NCBI GenBank assembly: GCA_003116975.1
Contig: BGKB01000053.1
Coordinates: 248,001-312,000 of the forward strand
Origin: Aurantiochytrium sp. KH105
Lineage: Eukaryota > Sar > Bigyra > Thraustochytrida > Thraustochytriidae
DNA: 64,000 bases
Direction: 5' to 3'
Shown here in pieces: positions 36,009 through 45,462 of this stretch. Position 1 is the stretch's first letter. Every line of letters begins with the position of its first letter. The notes under the pieces were generated by a model. It did not search any database, was not told where the DNA came from, and saw only the letters and a program-made list of their open reading frames with translations. The position numbers and the translations under genes were made by a program.

Positions 36009-39000
36009 ATGGAGATGCGCGAGGCCGTGCGCAAGGCGCTCGCCGCCGTCGAAGCGGGCTGCGAAGAAGTCGTCCTTAAAGACGCCCAGCTCACAGCGAA
36101 CGAGCTCGCGAGTATCGTCGAGGTCTTGCAGAAAGACACCAAGGTACGAAAGCTTGACCTCTCCGGCAATCCAGAGCTCGGATCGCAAGCGGGCGATCTC
36201 CTGCGATCCTTGCTCCAAGTGAACGCAAGCCTCGAGGAAATCGACCTCTCTGGCTGCTCAGGCATCGGCGCAAATGGTGTCGGACGACTTGCCGGCGGCC
36301 TGCGCGTGAACATGTCCCTGCGAGCGTTGCATCTACGCAACACCGAGATCGGGGGGTTGATGGGCAGCAAGCAGTTGTCGCGCGCGCTGCGAGCGAATTG
36401 CTCACTGGAGCATCTCGATCTGCGCATGAACGGCCTCGGGCCCAGAGGCATCAAGCATTTGGCCAAGGCGCTGGCCAAGAACCAAAGTTTGCAGGTTCTC
36501 AATATTAGCGAGAACGACATCTCCGACGAAGGCGCCGTGCTCATTTCTAAAACCCTGCGCGAGAACCGCAGTCTCGAGAAGCTCGACATGTGGCGCAATG
36601 GAATCGGCGAGCACGGAGCCTCGCATTTGCGCGAGGCCGTGCGCCAAAATTCGGTGCTGCAGACTCTAAACGCAGAAAACGTCATTCACCGGAACGATCA
36701 CGCAAGAAGAGTCTTCCATAAATCACCATCCTCGCCAACCAGTCCTGGCGCCGACCCTAACGCCCCGGTGGACAGACAGAGTGCGCAACTCTTTCGGTGT
36801 CTCTTTCTGCACACCGCCGACGGCGACATGAGCTTTCGAACTGCTGGTGCAATCAGTGAAGAAGGCGAGGAGAACGAGGATGATGACGGTGGCGATGAGG
36901 AATGCGAAAGCATGGGCGCTTTCGCAGCGGGTGCGCACGAAGCCCCAGCCCTCACGATTGATGACCCCGACGCGCAGAGCATGCTATGGGAAAGCACGCC
37001 CATCGAGCCACTGCAATTCTCTCCAGAAGCTTTTCGTCTTGCGCGAGACGAGACAGATCTCTTTGTCTGGTGCATTGATCGTCTCTCCGAAAGCGAGGCG
37101 TATCGCACCATGCTGCATGATCCGCTGCGGACGTCAAGACTGTGGCTACAAGAGATGCCGGGGGACCTTACCCCGATGGCGCACCTGATTATGGGCAACC
37201 GCGAGTCGCCGACCGGCGCCGAGATGGTGTGCACCAAGATCTTCAACAAGATGACCATTCATGAGGGTCGGCTGCTTTTCAAGGCCAAAGATAGCGCAGG
37301 GCGCACCTTTCGCTCGCTCGCCTCTGGCCATGCCAGTGACAACGTTGTAGCATGGGCAAAAGGATACGGGACTTATCTCTTGCGGTACGACGTGCAAGAC
37401 GGACCTCCTGTACACGAGAGCAAAACGTGCGCCGTTCACTTTGCCACCGATATTGTCAACGAGCAGGAAGTGGCGCTAAAGATCATGAAGGACGCCGAGC
37501 AGTTTCGCAACGAGCTCATTTCGCGCGGACTCATCTCGCCCAACGACAAGCTCGAGACCCTCTCCGATGTCTTGGAGGCCAGTCCAGAGGCCGAGAGCCG
37601 TCTGACCCACGTCGTCCCCATCGTACGCGCTCATTGCGTGGACAAGTGCATTGTCATGCCACGCGCGACTCGCTCTCTCTTCGAGGCCATTAACACGGAG
37701 CAGTTTGTCGGTCGTCAGCTCGGGAAAATTCGCGCAATTGCGCATGCGCTTGCGGTGGCGCTGCTCGAGCTTCAGGTCCAGGGCCGAATTCACGCAGACA
37801 TCAAACCACGGAATTTCGTTCGCGTCTCCAAGAGCTCACCGCAAACTTTTGAGGCAGCCAACGGCGCCTTGGACCTGAGTGCGAGTTGGCGGGGCACTTC
37901 GTCCAGGTCGGTTCGTAGCGACACATTTGATGAGAGCGACGGTGTAGAAATCGACGCAGACTCATCCTGTCCTGCGGGAAGCAACGAGGTCTGGCAGCTC
38001 ATTGACCTCGACGCATCTGTCAAGCTCGGCGAACTTGCCGGCGAAAAGCACAGTAGTGGGTACTGCCCCCCGGAACTTGCTCGCAACCTCTTTCCCCATG
38101 GTGCGAGCGGGACCGTGGTTGCAGGTTCGGGGTTTGATGTGTGGAGTTTTGGCGCGATCCTCTATCAGATGCTTTCCGGTACAAAGCTCTTCATGGTAGA
38201 CGAGACGGACGACAACCTCGTCAATTTTCACGAAAAAGCCGAGCTTTGCAACTGGATTGCAATCGACCGCGACCGTCTTGATCGCATCAACAATGTCGAG
38301 TGGCCGCGGTGGGAAATGGAATACGCCAAGGACCTTGTGCGCGGCTGTCTTATGGGTGACCCCTCGGAACGTCTGCAGCTTGCGGACGTTCTCAAACATC
38401 CCTTTTTTACGACGGCTCGAGGCCGGGCCTCGCTGGCAGAACGCGTAGACGCTGCCGCTGCTGCTGCGGCTGCTACTGTTGCTGCCACTGGCAATTCTAT
38501 TGGCACGAAAGCTTTATCGACGGAGTCCAAAGACGAAGGTGAATCAGGATCGGGGTCGTCGCCGCCGCCCATGGACGCCACGAGACGCATTCTGTCCTTC
38601 CGGGTCAAGGTCGAGCAGCCGTCAGGGGGCGGCGCTGCACGGGCCAAAGGTCTCCCCCAGCGCAGGCGCGCAGAGCTCGAGACGGTTTTCCCGCAGCGAT
38701 ACCATTATTTCCTCTCGCACATGCAAAAGGAGGCCGCCGGTATCGTCAAGGACCTATACCTGAATCTGACCGAGGCTCGATGTTTAGCATGGATCGACAT
38801 GCATGCTGAGGATCTGACGCAGGAATCGATGCGTCAAGGTGTCGAGAACTCGAGCTATTACGTCCTCGTGCTCACGCGCAACGTACTGTTCCGGCCCTTT
38901 TGCGTAATGGAGCTCTTTTGGGCGATTCAACACCATGGGGACGAGTCGGAGCGGCGCATCTTTTTTATTGTGGAAGAAGATTCGCGATTTTCGCCATGGA

Positions 39001-39884
39001 ATCAGGATCTCGACGTGCCTTGGCTTTCCACGGGAGAGCTTGCCGAGGCCCTTCGGGCTTGCAAAGGTGCGGGATTGACCTCGGAGGCTGAGGCAAGTCG
39101 CACCGAGGCGTACCACGCAGCGCAGAGCGCGCTAAAGGCTGGTCTGCAATCTTTGCTGGAAAGTGATTCCCGTGCGGATCCTCGTCTTGGTGTCGATGAC
39201 ATTCTGTGTGCTGCGAAAAAGTACGTGACACAAGGCGTTAAGATTCCGTATCGCCGCCGAGCTTTTGAGGAAGCGGCCATGATCGAGGAGCTGCTCGCAG
39301 TGAGCAGCTATTGCTCGCCGCACGCTTTGCGCGAGTCCGCGGCTGCTGGGGACCAGCCCTCGCAAGAGGATGCCACAGTGAAGGATGTCTATATTTTATA
39401 CCACGAGAGTGGTGCTGCTGTGGCCAAGGAATTGGCGAGCTCGATGCGAGAGAGTCCGGGTGTGCAGCTCCATGGCGATCATTTTACGCTACAGTCGCAG
39501 GTTCTTGCGACCGCAATGGTGCAAAAGCTGCAACGAAGGGTCAAAGCAGATGCATTGCTCATTATTCTCCTCAAGGACGGTTTTTTCAACAAGGGTAGCT
39601 CGCTTGTGCAGGAAGTCTTGCAGTCTTGGGTATGCGAGCAGGGGCGACCATTTGTCATGTTGCAATACGATTGGTCCTTTGGCGGGCCGGAACAGGAAGG
39701 GGTGCAGCCAGAGTTACGCTCTGCACTTTTCGATCTCACAGAAATCATGCCGTATCGTAAGCTTGAGCGCAAACACGAGCATAACGCCATGCTCAAGGAG
39801 ACGAAGCGTCGACTCATGCTCAACGCCGCGAGATATGAGGCTGCATCAACGGCGTTGAGGAAGACCATGCTTGCTCATACGTAG
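36009..39884 (+). CDS. LRR - kinase-like - TIR - TIR-like receptor-type protein
   Basis: 1291 residues from the ATG at 36009; the frame opens at 35982 through a TTG. Residues about 15-230 are ribonuclease-inhibitor-type leucine-rich repeats of about 28 residues (LRKLDLSGN, LEHLDLRMN, LQVLNISEN, LEKLDMWRN types). An acidic linker (280-310) follows. A kinase fold spans about 470-800: VALK (K491), catalytic loop HADIKPRN (595-602), DLD (666-668) in place of DFG, and GFDVWSFGAILYQML. A TIR domain starts at YHYFLSH (898) and keeps a C-x-x-E-L element with E968, where catalytic TIRs carry the NADase glutamate. A second TIR-like unit starts near 1126 (DVYILYHES) with VQEVL at the matching place. This suggests an intracellular immune- or cell-death-type sensor. 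Confidence 0.8.
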   Translation: MEMREAVRKALAAVEAGCEEVVLKDAQLTANELASIVEVLQKDTKVRKLDLSGNPELGSQAGDLLRSLLQVNASLEEIDLSGCSGIGANGVGRLAGGLRVNMSLRALHLRNTEIGGLMGSKQLSRALRANCSLEHLDLRMNGLGPRGIKHLAKALAKNQSLQVLNISENDISDEGAVLISKTLRENRSLEKLDMWRNGIGEHGASHLREAVRQNSVLQTLNAENVIHRNDHARRVFHKSPSSPTSPGADPNAPVDRQSAQLFRCLFLHTADGDMSFRTAGAISEEGEENEDDDGGDEECESMGAFAAGAHEAPALTIDDPDAQSMLWESTPIEPLQFSPEAFRLARDETDLFVWCIDRLSESEAYRTMLHDPLRTSRLWLQEMPGDLTPMAHLIMGNRESPTGAEMVCTKIFNKMTIHEGRLLFKAKDSAGRTFRSLASGHASDNVVAWAKGYGTYLLRYDVQDGPPVHESKTCAVHFATDIVNEQEVALKIMKDAEQFRNELISRGLISPNDKLETLSDVLEASPEAESRLTHVVPIVRAHCVDKCIVMPRATRSLFEAINTEQFVGRQLGKIRAIAHALAVALLELQVQGRIHADIKPRNFVRVSKSSPQTFEAANGALDLSASWRGTSSRSVRSDTFDESDGVEIDADSSCPAGSNEVWQLIDLDASVKLGELAGEKHSSGYCPPELARNLFPHGASGTVVAGSGFDVWSFGAILYQMLSGTKLFMVDETDDNLVNFHEKAELCNWIAIDRDRLDRINNVEWPRWEMEYAKDLVRGCLMGDPSERLQLADVLKHPFFTTARGRASLAERVDAAAAAAAATVAATGNSIGTKALSTESKDEGESGSGSSPPPMDATRRILSFRVKVEQPSGGGAARAKGLPQRRRAELETVFPQRYHYFLSHMQKEAAGIVKDLYLNLTEARCLAWIDMHAEDLTQESMRQGVENSSYYVLVLTRNVLFRPFCVMELFWAIQHHGDESERRIFFIVEEDSRFSPWNQDLDVPWLSTGELAEALRACKGAGLTSEAEASRTEAYHAAQSALKAGLQSLLESDSRADPRLGVDDILCAAKKYVTQGVKIPYRRRAFEEAAMIEELLAVSSYCSPHALRESAAAGDQPSQEDATVKDVYILYHESGAAVAKELASSMRESPGVQLHGDHFTLQSQVLATAMVQKLQRRVKADALLIILLKDGFFNKGSSLVQEVLQSWVCEQGRPFVMLQYDWSFGGPEQEGVQPELRSALFDLTEIMPYRKLERKHEHNAMLKETKRRLMLNAARYEAASTALRKTMLAHT

Positions 39885-39913
39885 CTCTCCTCATGGAGGT
39901 CAAGTATCCAGAA

Positions 39914-39944
39914 GACAAGACGAGACAAGACGAGACGAGACGAA
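39914..39944 (+). repeat. GACAAGACGA repeat in 3' flank
   Basis: About three units of a GACAAGACGA/GACGAGACGA decamer in the short convergent space (39885-40167). Confidence 0.75.
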
Positions 39945-40167
39945 GGCACACGACTCAGGTATTTGCTTTGCGCCGATATGTGGAAAAGGGACTTTTGCAG
40001 CATGTCTCCGTGGAACAATTATTTTGTTTCCCTTTGATGTTGTTTCCACTCAAGAAAGAGACAGGAAGAACGAAATGGTGAGACATCAGATTTCCTACCG
40101 TTATACTTAGTAATTTGAAAACAAGGCTCGACACAGTTTATTGAACTGCACTAACGCATTTGCCTTC

Positions 40168-41157
40168 TTAGTGTCCATGGCCGTGGCAAGGCTTACCACC
40201 GTGAGAATGGCCGTGGCCGCCATCGTGCGAATGGCCATGACCACCGCCGTGCGAATGGCTCTCCTCGTGTCCGTGGCCATGGCAGGGCTGGCCGCCATGA
40301 GAGTGGCCGTGGCCACCACCAGAAATCTTCTCCATGAGCATCTGAAAGGCCTGAAAGCGCATCATGGACTCGGCGTCCTCCTCCGAAGGGTTCTCGAGGT
40401 AAGCCGAAGCCTCCTTGGGATCCATGGCCTGAAGCTTTTGCTGAAGCTTGAGACCCTCCTGCTGAAGGCCAACAGCAAACTTTTGGGCTTCCTCGCCCGA
40501 AAGGGTCGTGAGCTTCTTCATGATATCCTCCTGAACGCGCTCAAACTTTGCCTCCCGCAGTTTGCGCATCACCCACGCTTCCCTGCCGAGCATCAAGGTG
40601 CCCTCGACGTCGTCCTCGACCCGGGTAAAGTCCTCAATGTGCTTGGCGAGAACCGTCTTTTCATCCTCGTCGAGGTCGTCGCCAGAGAGGCGGAAGCCGG
40701 CGTTCATGACCGCATTGGACGCCTTGGCCTGGTCGACGCCGTACTTTTCCCAGATATCCATGTACAGCTTGTCGATGGCGTCGCGCACGCGGGCGTAGCG
40801 CTCTTTGGTGACCTCCTCGTCCACGTCCGGGGTCGCAAGAGGCAAATCGGTCAGCTTTTCCTCGAGAGAGGTCTTGAACTCTGTCGACTTGAGCGCCTCC
40901 ACTGCATCCCTGAAGAACCAAATGAGAAGCTCCGTGGACACTTCTCCGTCAGCGGCGCCCGCTTTGGCGGCGTCGGCCGAGAGCGCGTCGGCATCCACGC
41001 CGAGGTCGAGATCGCCCATGATGGCCGCCAGCTCCTCGTCCTTGGTCCCGGACTTGAGCGCCTGCTTCACGAGCTCTTGGATCTTCGCGTCCTTCTCGCG
41101 GCCCTCCTTCTTGAGCTCCTCCACGCGCGCCTGCAGCTCCTCTACGCGGCTCACCAT
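40168..41157 (-). CDS. Helical protein with Gly-His-rich metal-binding-like tail
   Basis: 329 residues from the ATG at 41157; a much longer frame runs upstream to 41679 but it is Arg/Ala-rich leader and overlaps the next gene. It starts with a short coiled coil (EELQARVEELKKEGREKD). The middle is alpha-helical and acidic with no known domain recognised. The last 50 residues (280-329) contain 17 histidines in GHGHSHGG and PCHGHGH units plus two cysteines. Such tails bind Zn, Ni or Co and occur in metal chaperones and ZIP/CDF loops, but no membrane span is present here. A soluble metal-buffering or chaperone role is inference. Mirror ORFs on the plus strand come from the repetitive codons. Confidence 0.65.
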   Translation of the reverse strand: MVSRVEELQARVEELKKEGREKDAKIQELVKQALKSGTKDEELAAIMGDLDLGVDADALSADAAKAGAADGEVSTELLIWFFRDAVEALKSTEFKTSLEEKLTDLPLATPDVDEEVTKERYARVRDAIDKLYMDIWEKYGVDQAKASNAVMNAGFRLSGDDLDEDEKTVLAKHIEDFTRVEDDVEGTLMLGREAWVMRKLREAKFERVQEDIMKKLTTLSGEEAQKFAVGLQQEGLKLQQKLQAMDPKEASAYLENPSEEDAESMMRFQAFQMLMEKISGGGHGHSHGGQPCHGHGHEESHSHGGGHGHSHDGGHGHSHGGKPCHGHGH

Positions 41158-41477
41158 CTTCTCGTGTTCTTTTTCTTGCCTTTCGCGATGCCGCCGACGG
41201 CGACGACGGAAGCGCGGCTTGCAGCGGCGGGCTGGGACTGCTGTTGCGGCGGCGGCCGACGCGCGCGCGCGTGCGTGCTTGCTTGCGTGCTTGCTGGCTG
41301 GCTGGTGTGCTCGCGGGCGGGGCTGTGAACGCCGCGAAAGCTGTTTGCTTTCGCCCTCTTTGGTGGTCGCTCGCTCGCTCCCTCTTCTTGCTCGTAGTGC
41401 GGGGATCAAGATCAGGCGCGAGGAGTCAAATGGCTCAAAGACAATGGGTCCAAAGGCCTTTGGAAGGCCGAGTACGA
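41158..41477. other. Spacer between two minus-strand genes
   Basis: 320 bp, probably the promoter and leader of the His-rich gene. It contains GCGTGCTTGCTTGC-type repeats near 41270-41310. No gene. Confidence 0.5.
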
Positions 41478-43058
41478 CTACGGATGATGGACCAAGTTCC
41501 ATTGCCGCCCTTGCTGCAGGAGCGCGAGGATGGCGTCGAGTTTGGCCTCCATGCGATCCATACGCGCGGCACGGGCAACCTCGAGATCCGCTCGACGCGA
41601 TTGGTCGGCGAGGACGTCTTCGAGACGGGCCTCGAGCTGGCCCATGCGGTCGAGAAGGGACGAATTCCCGCACCCACACGCCTGGCGCTCCTGTGCTGAC
41701 TGCTGCACAAGAGATGATCTTCGAGGAGCAAAGGTGCGGAGCACAAGACGTCTGCTTTCTTCTAAATTTCCAAAGAAGAAACGCCCTGCAGCAGGCTTGT
41801 GCTCGTTGCTGATGGCAAAATCACCGTCGTCTCCCACATTGCTCGATTCGCTCGAAGCAGCCTTTGCGTCCAATAGAACGTGGAGACGGAGTTTGAGAGG
41901 ATAGCCTGTCGTAAGAGGACTCAACGCAACGCCTCGACAAACTGTATCCGGGCCAAGACGGACTTGCGCGAGCATTTCCGACCCGGAAAAAATCTCGACA
42001 TGGGAGGCGAAGGCGATAGCAAACTGTGAGTCAGCGTGGAGGCCGGACACAAAGAGCGCAGACTCGCGGCGCGCCATGGTCTTGTGCTGCTGTGACTCGC
42101 CTTCACCCTTTGCAGCGATCCGTACAATGACTCGGGACACGGATGCAGAAAGCTGAGCCCGCTCCTTGGCCTGGGCTCCAGCAATATTCATGAGCGAACC
42201 AAGAACGCCGCCAGGTGCCTCGGATGGCGCTGTCTGCGCCGTGGCGGGACCTGTCGACACATTGAGTGCTTCTTTGAGACCAAATGAGTGCATGCTTTTC
42301 GATGCTCCGGCAGCAAGCTCTACGCTCTCGCGAACCTGATCAACAGCATGAGTGCCGCAGAGGGCAAGCACTCCCAAGGGCCCGCTCTCGAGGCTACAGA
42401 CGGCACCATTATGCGCAAGGTCCTTCCAGACGAGCGCGTCTACGCCCGCGCCTGCGGATGGCTCCAAACTGGCGACTTGACCGAGTTGATTGCCGATGAA
42501 AAGCCGTGTTCCGAACCAGCAAATGGCGCGCAAGGAAGGCGCCTCTTCGATGGACGCAGCGCGGAACGGCACGCTTGTCTCATGAACAGGCCACACAAGG
42601 ACGGCGCGATCCTGCATAATGGCGAGCACTTTACCACTATCGTTCCATTTCAGGCGGCGGGCGCGAGCCTTTAGCACGTATTCTTGCCCTTTTCCGTCGG
42701 CAGACTGCGCATTACGATTCCACACGTGAACGCGATCGTCGGTACAAGCTGCGACGCATTCTTTGCTTGGCGCGATAAGGAGAATTGGTTTGTTCTTGTG
42801 TTGCATCTGGAACACTTCTTGTCCTTTTCCGTCGCTAAAGGTCGTGTGCGCAGCAACATCTTGTTCCATGTCTGCGACCATGACGCAGCCCTGACACGCC
42901 CAGACAAGTTCATTGGTCGCGTGGAGATCATTGTCATGTCTTCTCGACGTCGGCCTTGCGCGCACTTTACTCGCGCTCTGCACCTCCACGCACAACTCGA
43001 GCTCCTCAGCCTCAGCCTCGCCCTCGCTCGTCTCGTCCAGTGGGCTCACGAGCGGCAT
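41478..43058 (-). CDS. WD40/beta-propeller-like protein with C-terminal coiled coil
   Basis: 526 residues from the ATG at 43058; the frame opens at a TTG at 43181. After an acidic start (EGEAEAEELELCVEV), residues about 60-420 have repeating short beta-like segments, some with WD40 character: AACTDDRVHVWNR, LKWNDSGKVLAI and DRAVLVWP. The propeller is weak after the third blade and contains a long insert. The last ~75 residues form a Leu/Arg/Asp/Glu-rich coiled coil (LLDRMGQLEARLEDVL, MDRMEAKLDAILALL). The layout of propeller plus coiled coil recalls Edc4-like scaffolds of mRNA decapping, but length and detail are insufficient to say so. Confidence 0.55.
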   Translation of the reverse strand: MPLVSPLDETSEGEAEAEELELCVEVQSASKVRARPTSRRHDNDLHATNELVWACQGCVMVADMEQDVAAHTTFSDGKGQEVFQMQHKNKPILLIAPSKECVAACTDDRVHVWNRNAQSADGKGQEYVLKARARRLKWNDSGKVLAIMQDRAVLVWPVHETSVPFRAASIEEAPSLRAICWFGTRLFIGNQLGQVASLEPSAGAGVDALVWKDLAHNGAVCSLESGPLGVLALCGTHAVDQVRESVELAAGASKSMHSFGLKEALNVSTGPATAQTAPSEAPGGVLGSLMNIAGAQAKERAQLSASVSRVIVRIAAKGEGESQQHKTMARRESALFVSGLHADSQFAIAFASHVEIFSGSEMLAQVRLGPDTVCRGVALSPLTTGYPLKLRLHVLLDAKAASSESSNVGDDGDFAISNEHKPAAGRFFFGNLEESRRLVLRTFAPRRSSLVQQSAQERQACGCGNSSLLDRMGQLEARLEDVLADQSRRADLEVARAARMDRMEAKLDAILALLQQGRQWNLVHHP

Positions 43059-43530
43059 CGCTCGTTCTCGCGCGGCGTCTGCCTCGACCGTCTTGTGCCT
43101 CTCGCGCTTCGCCCTGCATACAAACGTTCGCCCGCCACAAGGAAAACTTTGCTTCTTTCTCCACCAGGTAGGCTTTTTCAAGAACCCTCTTCAGGCGAGC
43201 CAGGAGCGTCGCAGATGTACTACGCGCGCCCGAAGCCGTCAAGATTGCAGTGTGCTATTGTTGTTGTTGTTGTTGTTGTCTGCCTTGGGACGACCCGGCG
43301 GGGCCCCAGAAAAAAGGGGGACGCGAATTGGGGGTCTCGGGGCGCACGTGAAACGGTTATCGCCTTTCTTGCTCCACTTGCTTGCTTGGACTCCGAGCGG
43401 GAGTCTCGCGCGGCAGTTCTGATCGACCAAGGCAGCGTTGCGCACATCGCAGGGGAGCGGGCGCGGCGCGAGGCGAGACACCCGCGTGCTCGCGAGCGCG
43501 TGCGAGGACGAGGAGCAGCGGAGTCCGACG
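43059..43530. other. Divergent promoter region with (TTG)n
   Basis: 472 bp between divergent ATGs, with a run of about seven TTG triplets at 43259-43279. No gene supported. Confidence 0.5.
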
Positions 43531-44442
43531 ATGGACTTCATGGACGTGGACACGATGGCGGCGGCGCTCGCGGCATGCGGCATGGCCATGGCGGCGGCCC
43601 AGCTGGCGGTTCAGGCGAGGGCCACGCGCAAGGCGTGGCTGAGACGCCTTGCGAAGGCCAAAGCTGCGCTTGAGGAGGCCGAGCAGGCGGAGACGATCGA
43701 GGAGGACATGGACACGGCAGAGATCGCGGCTCCGGTTGCCGAGGACAGTGTGGACCTCAAAGAGCAAGCGCAAGAGCAAGAACACGTGCAAGAAAAAGAA
43801 GAAGTTGAGGCGACTGAGGCAGTCAGGGATGACGAAGAGACCTCGACTGCTGACAATACTTCTAAAGAGGCGACGACAAGCTCCACTCCGGTTCCTCTGG
43901 CCGAGGACGATACCAACCTCCACCTTCCGGAGGAAACTCCTCCTGGTTCCGAGCCATTGGCAACAGCTGTGTCGAAAGCTCTCGAGAACGAGTCACAGGA
44001 GGAAGAGGTCGACGAAAACAATGAGCAAGAGGCGGAGACTCGTGTCGAGGCAGAGAACCCGCACACGCCGGAGCAGCAAGCCCCGCGACGTGGCAGGCGC
44101 TCGACAAGGTCCTCAACGGCGACCTCGGGCGTGAGTTCCAAGAAACGGAGCACAATGACGGCGCGTAAGACGAGAAGTACGCGGTCATCAGACACGGCCG
44201 ACAAGGAAAACGAGACGGACCCTCGGCAGCAACTTTTGCCAGAAGAGAACAAGGATGAGAAGGAAAAACCATACGAAGACTCGCTGGGCGATCTGGTGAT
44301 GATGGATAAAGTAAAGCGCACAGCGCAGCGCAGCAGCAAGAAAATGTCGTTTGATGCGGACACCGTGAGCGAGGCGTCCATGTCGTCGCGTCGTTCTGCA
44401 CGCGCGCGACGAGCACCCAAAATCTTTGAGCCTGAGTGGTGA
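43531..44442 (+). CDS. Acidic, disordered probable nuclear protein
   Basis: 303 residues from the ATG at 43531; the frame opens earlier at a TTG at 43438. An Ala-rich helix with a short basic stretch (ARATRKAWLRRLAKAK) is followed by a long Glu/Gln/Ala/Thr-rich acidic region (about 50-195). A basic Arg/Ser/Thr patch (PRRGRRSTRSS, SSKKRSTMTARKTRS) then resembles AT-hook-like or nuclear-localisation sequence. The C-terminus is basic then ends KIFEPEW. No domain was recognised. Confidence 0.55.
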   Translation: MDFMDVDTMAAALAACGMAMAAAQLAVQARATRKAWLRRLAKAKAALEEAEQAETIEEDMDTAEIAAPVAEDSVDLKEQAQEQEHVQEKEEVEATEAVRDDEETSTADNTSKEATTSSTPVPLAEDDTNLHLPEETPPGSEPLATAVSKALENESQEEEVDENNEQEAETRVEAENPHTPEQQAPRRGRRSTRSSTATSGVSSKKRSTMTARKTRSTRSSDTADKENETDPRQQLLPEENKDEKEKPYEDSLGDLVMMDKVKRTAQRSSKKMSFDADTVSEASMSSRRSARARRAPKIFEPEW

Positions 44443-45462
44443 TCAATTGCAGGATTTCACTTGGTCTGTTCATTCGTGGCCAAGTTAGATTTTATGATAA
44501 ATCCTGCAAGCCGCCGGGCTCTTGAGAGGGCGCAAGGAAAGGAAAAAATGCTGCGGTCGCTGAAAAGGTTGTGTATTCCGAGCCAGGCAGGCTTACCGAG
44601 AAGAAAAGTTTAAAAAAGAAAGGAGCATGAATCAGAAGATCAAGGAACTACTTGTAGGCCAAGTTGTTGGAAATCAACAATCTGTTGCTTCAGGCGAAGG
44701 CGACGAGTACGCCAGGGAGACGAGTGGGCAAGGCAAGGCAAGGCAAGGCAAGGCAAGGCAATGGGTGATTTTGGTGGAAGGGTGGCTTGGGACGAAAGCG
44801 CGTGCGTATCGCGATGGTGTCCATTGATACGCGAACACATCCATGTTGCGACATCAAGAGATGCAAGCAACATCCGGATGGAGATGCAAGAGGAGAGGAA
44901 GAGAGGAGAAAAACTATGACACATGGGTATTTCTTATTCATCGCACAATCGCTTTCAGGTGTGCCGAGGAACCCGAAAAGAAGGTGCATGCAATGCATGC
45001 GGCGACATCTGTTTCGTTCGATATCGCACGTGCATCACAACACCTCCCCGCATGGTTCCATCGGGGCTTGTCTACTCGCCGAGGGATATACTAATGGTCG
45101 GACCTGAGAGTCGTGTGTGGATGTGTCGATGAAATGGAAGAAAGGAGCGCGTGCGTGCAGGACATGATGAATGGGACAGGGTCAATCAAACAACCCTGTA
45201 TTCGTGTTGCACGCTCGCAGAAATGGAAAAAAAGGGGAAGAAACAAAAGCGCAGGAAGAAAGGACGAAGCCTGAAAGCCGCTGCTGAACGGCTGGAGACG
45301 GAAGAGAAAAAGAAAAGGCAAGAAGGAGAGGTCATCTGTCTGCCTGGCCACCCACACTACGTGGAAGCACCAAACAAACCTCTCTCGTGTCTCTCTCTCT
45401 CTCTCTCTCCTTCTTTGTGAGTGTGTGTGCGCGCGCGCAATCGCAAAGCCCTCGCTCCCATT
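44443..45462. other. Intergenic with (GGCAA)7 microsatellite
   Basis: 1.0 kb between convergent genes. It contains (GGCAA)7 at 44727-44761 and (CT)n at about 45393-45408, followed by GT/GC-alternating sequence to 45440. ORFs are short and unlike proteins. Nothing else recognised. Confidence 0.6.

Noticed and set aside
40141-41328. 395-codon plus-strand frame opposite the His-rich gene
   Set aside because: Mirror of the minus-strand coding sequence; the His/Gly tail and acidic helices on the minus strand are far more protein-like.
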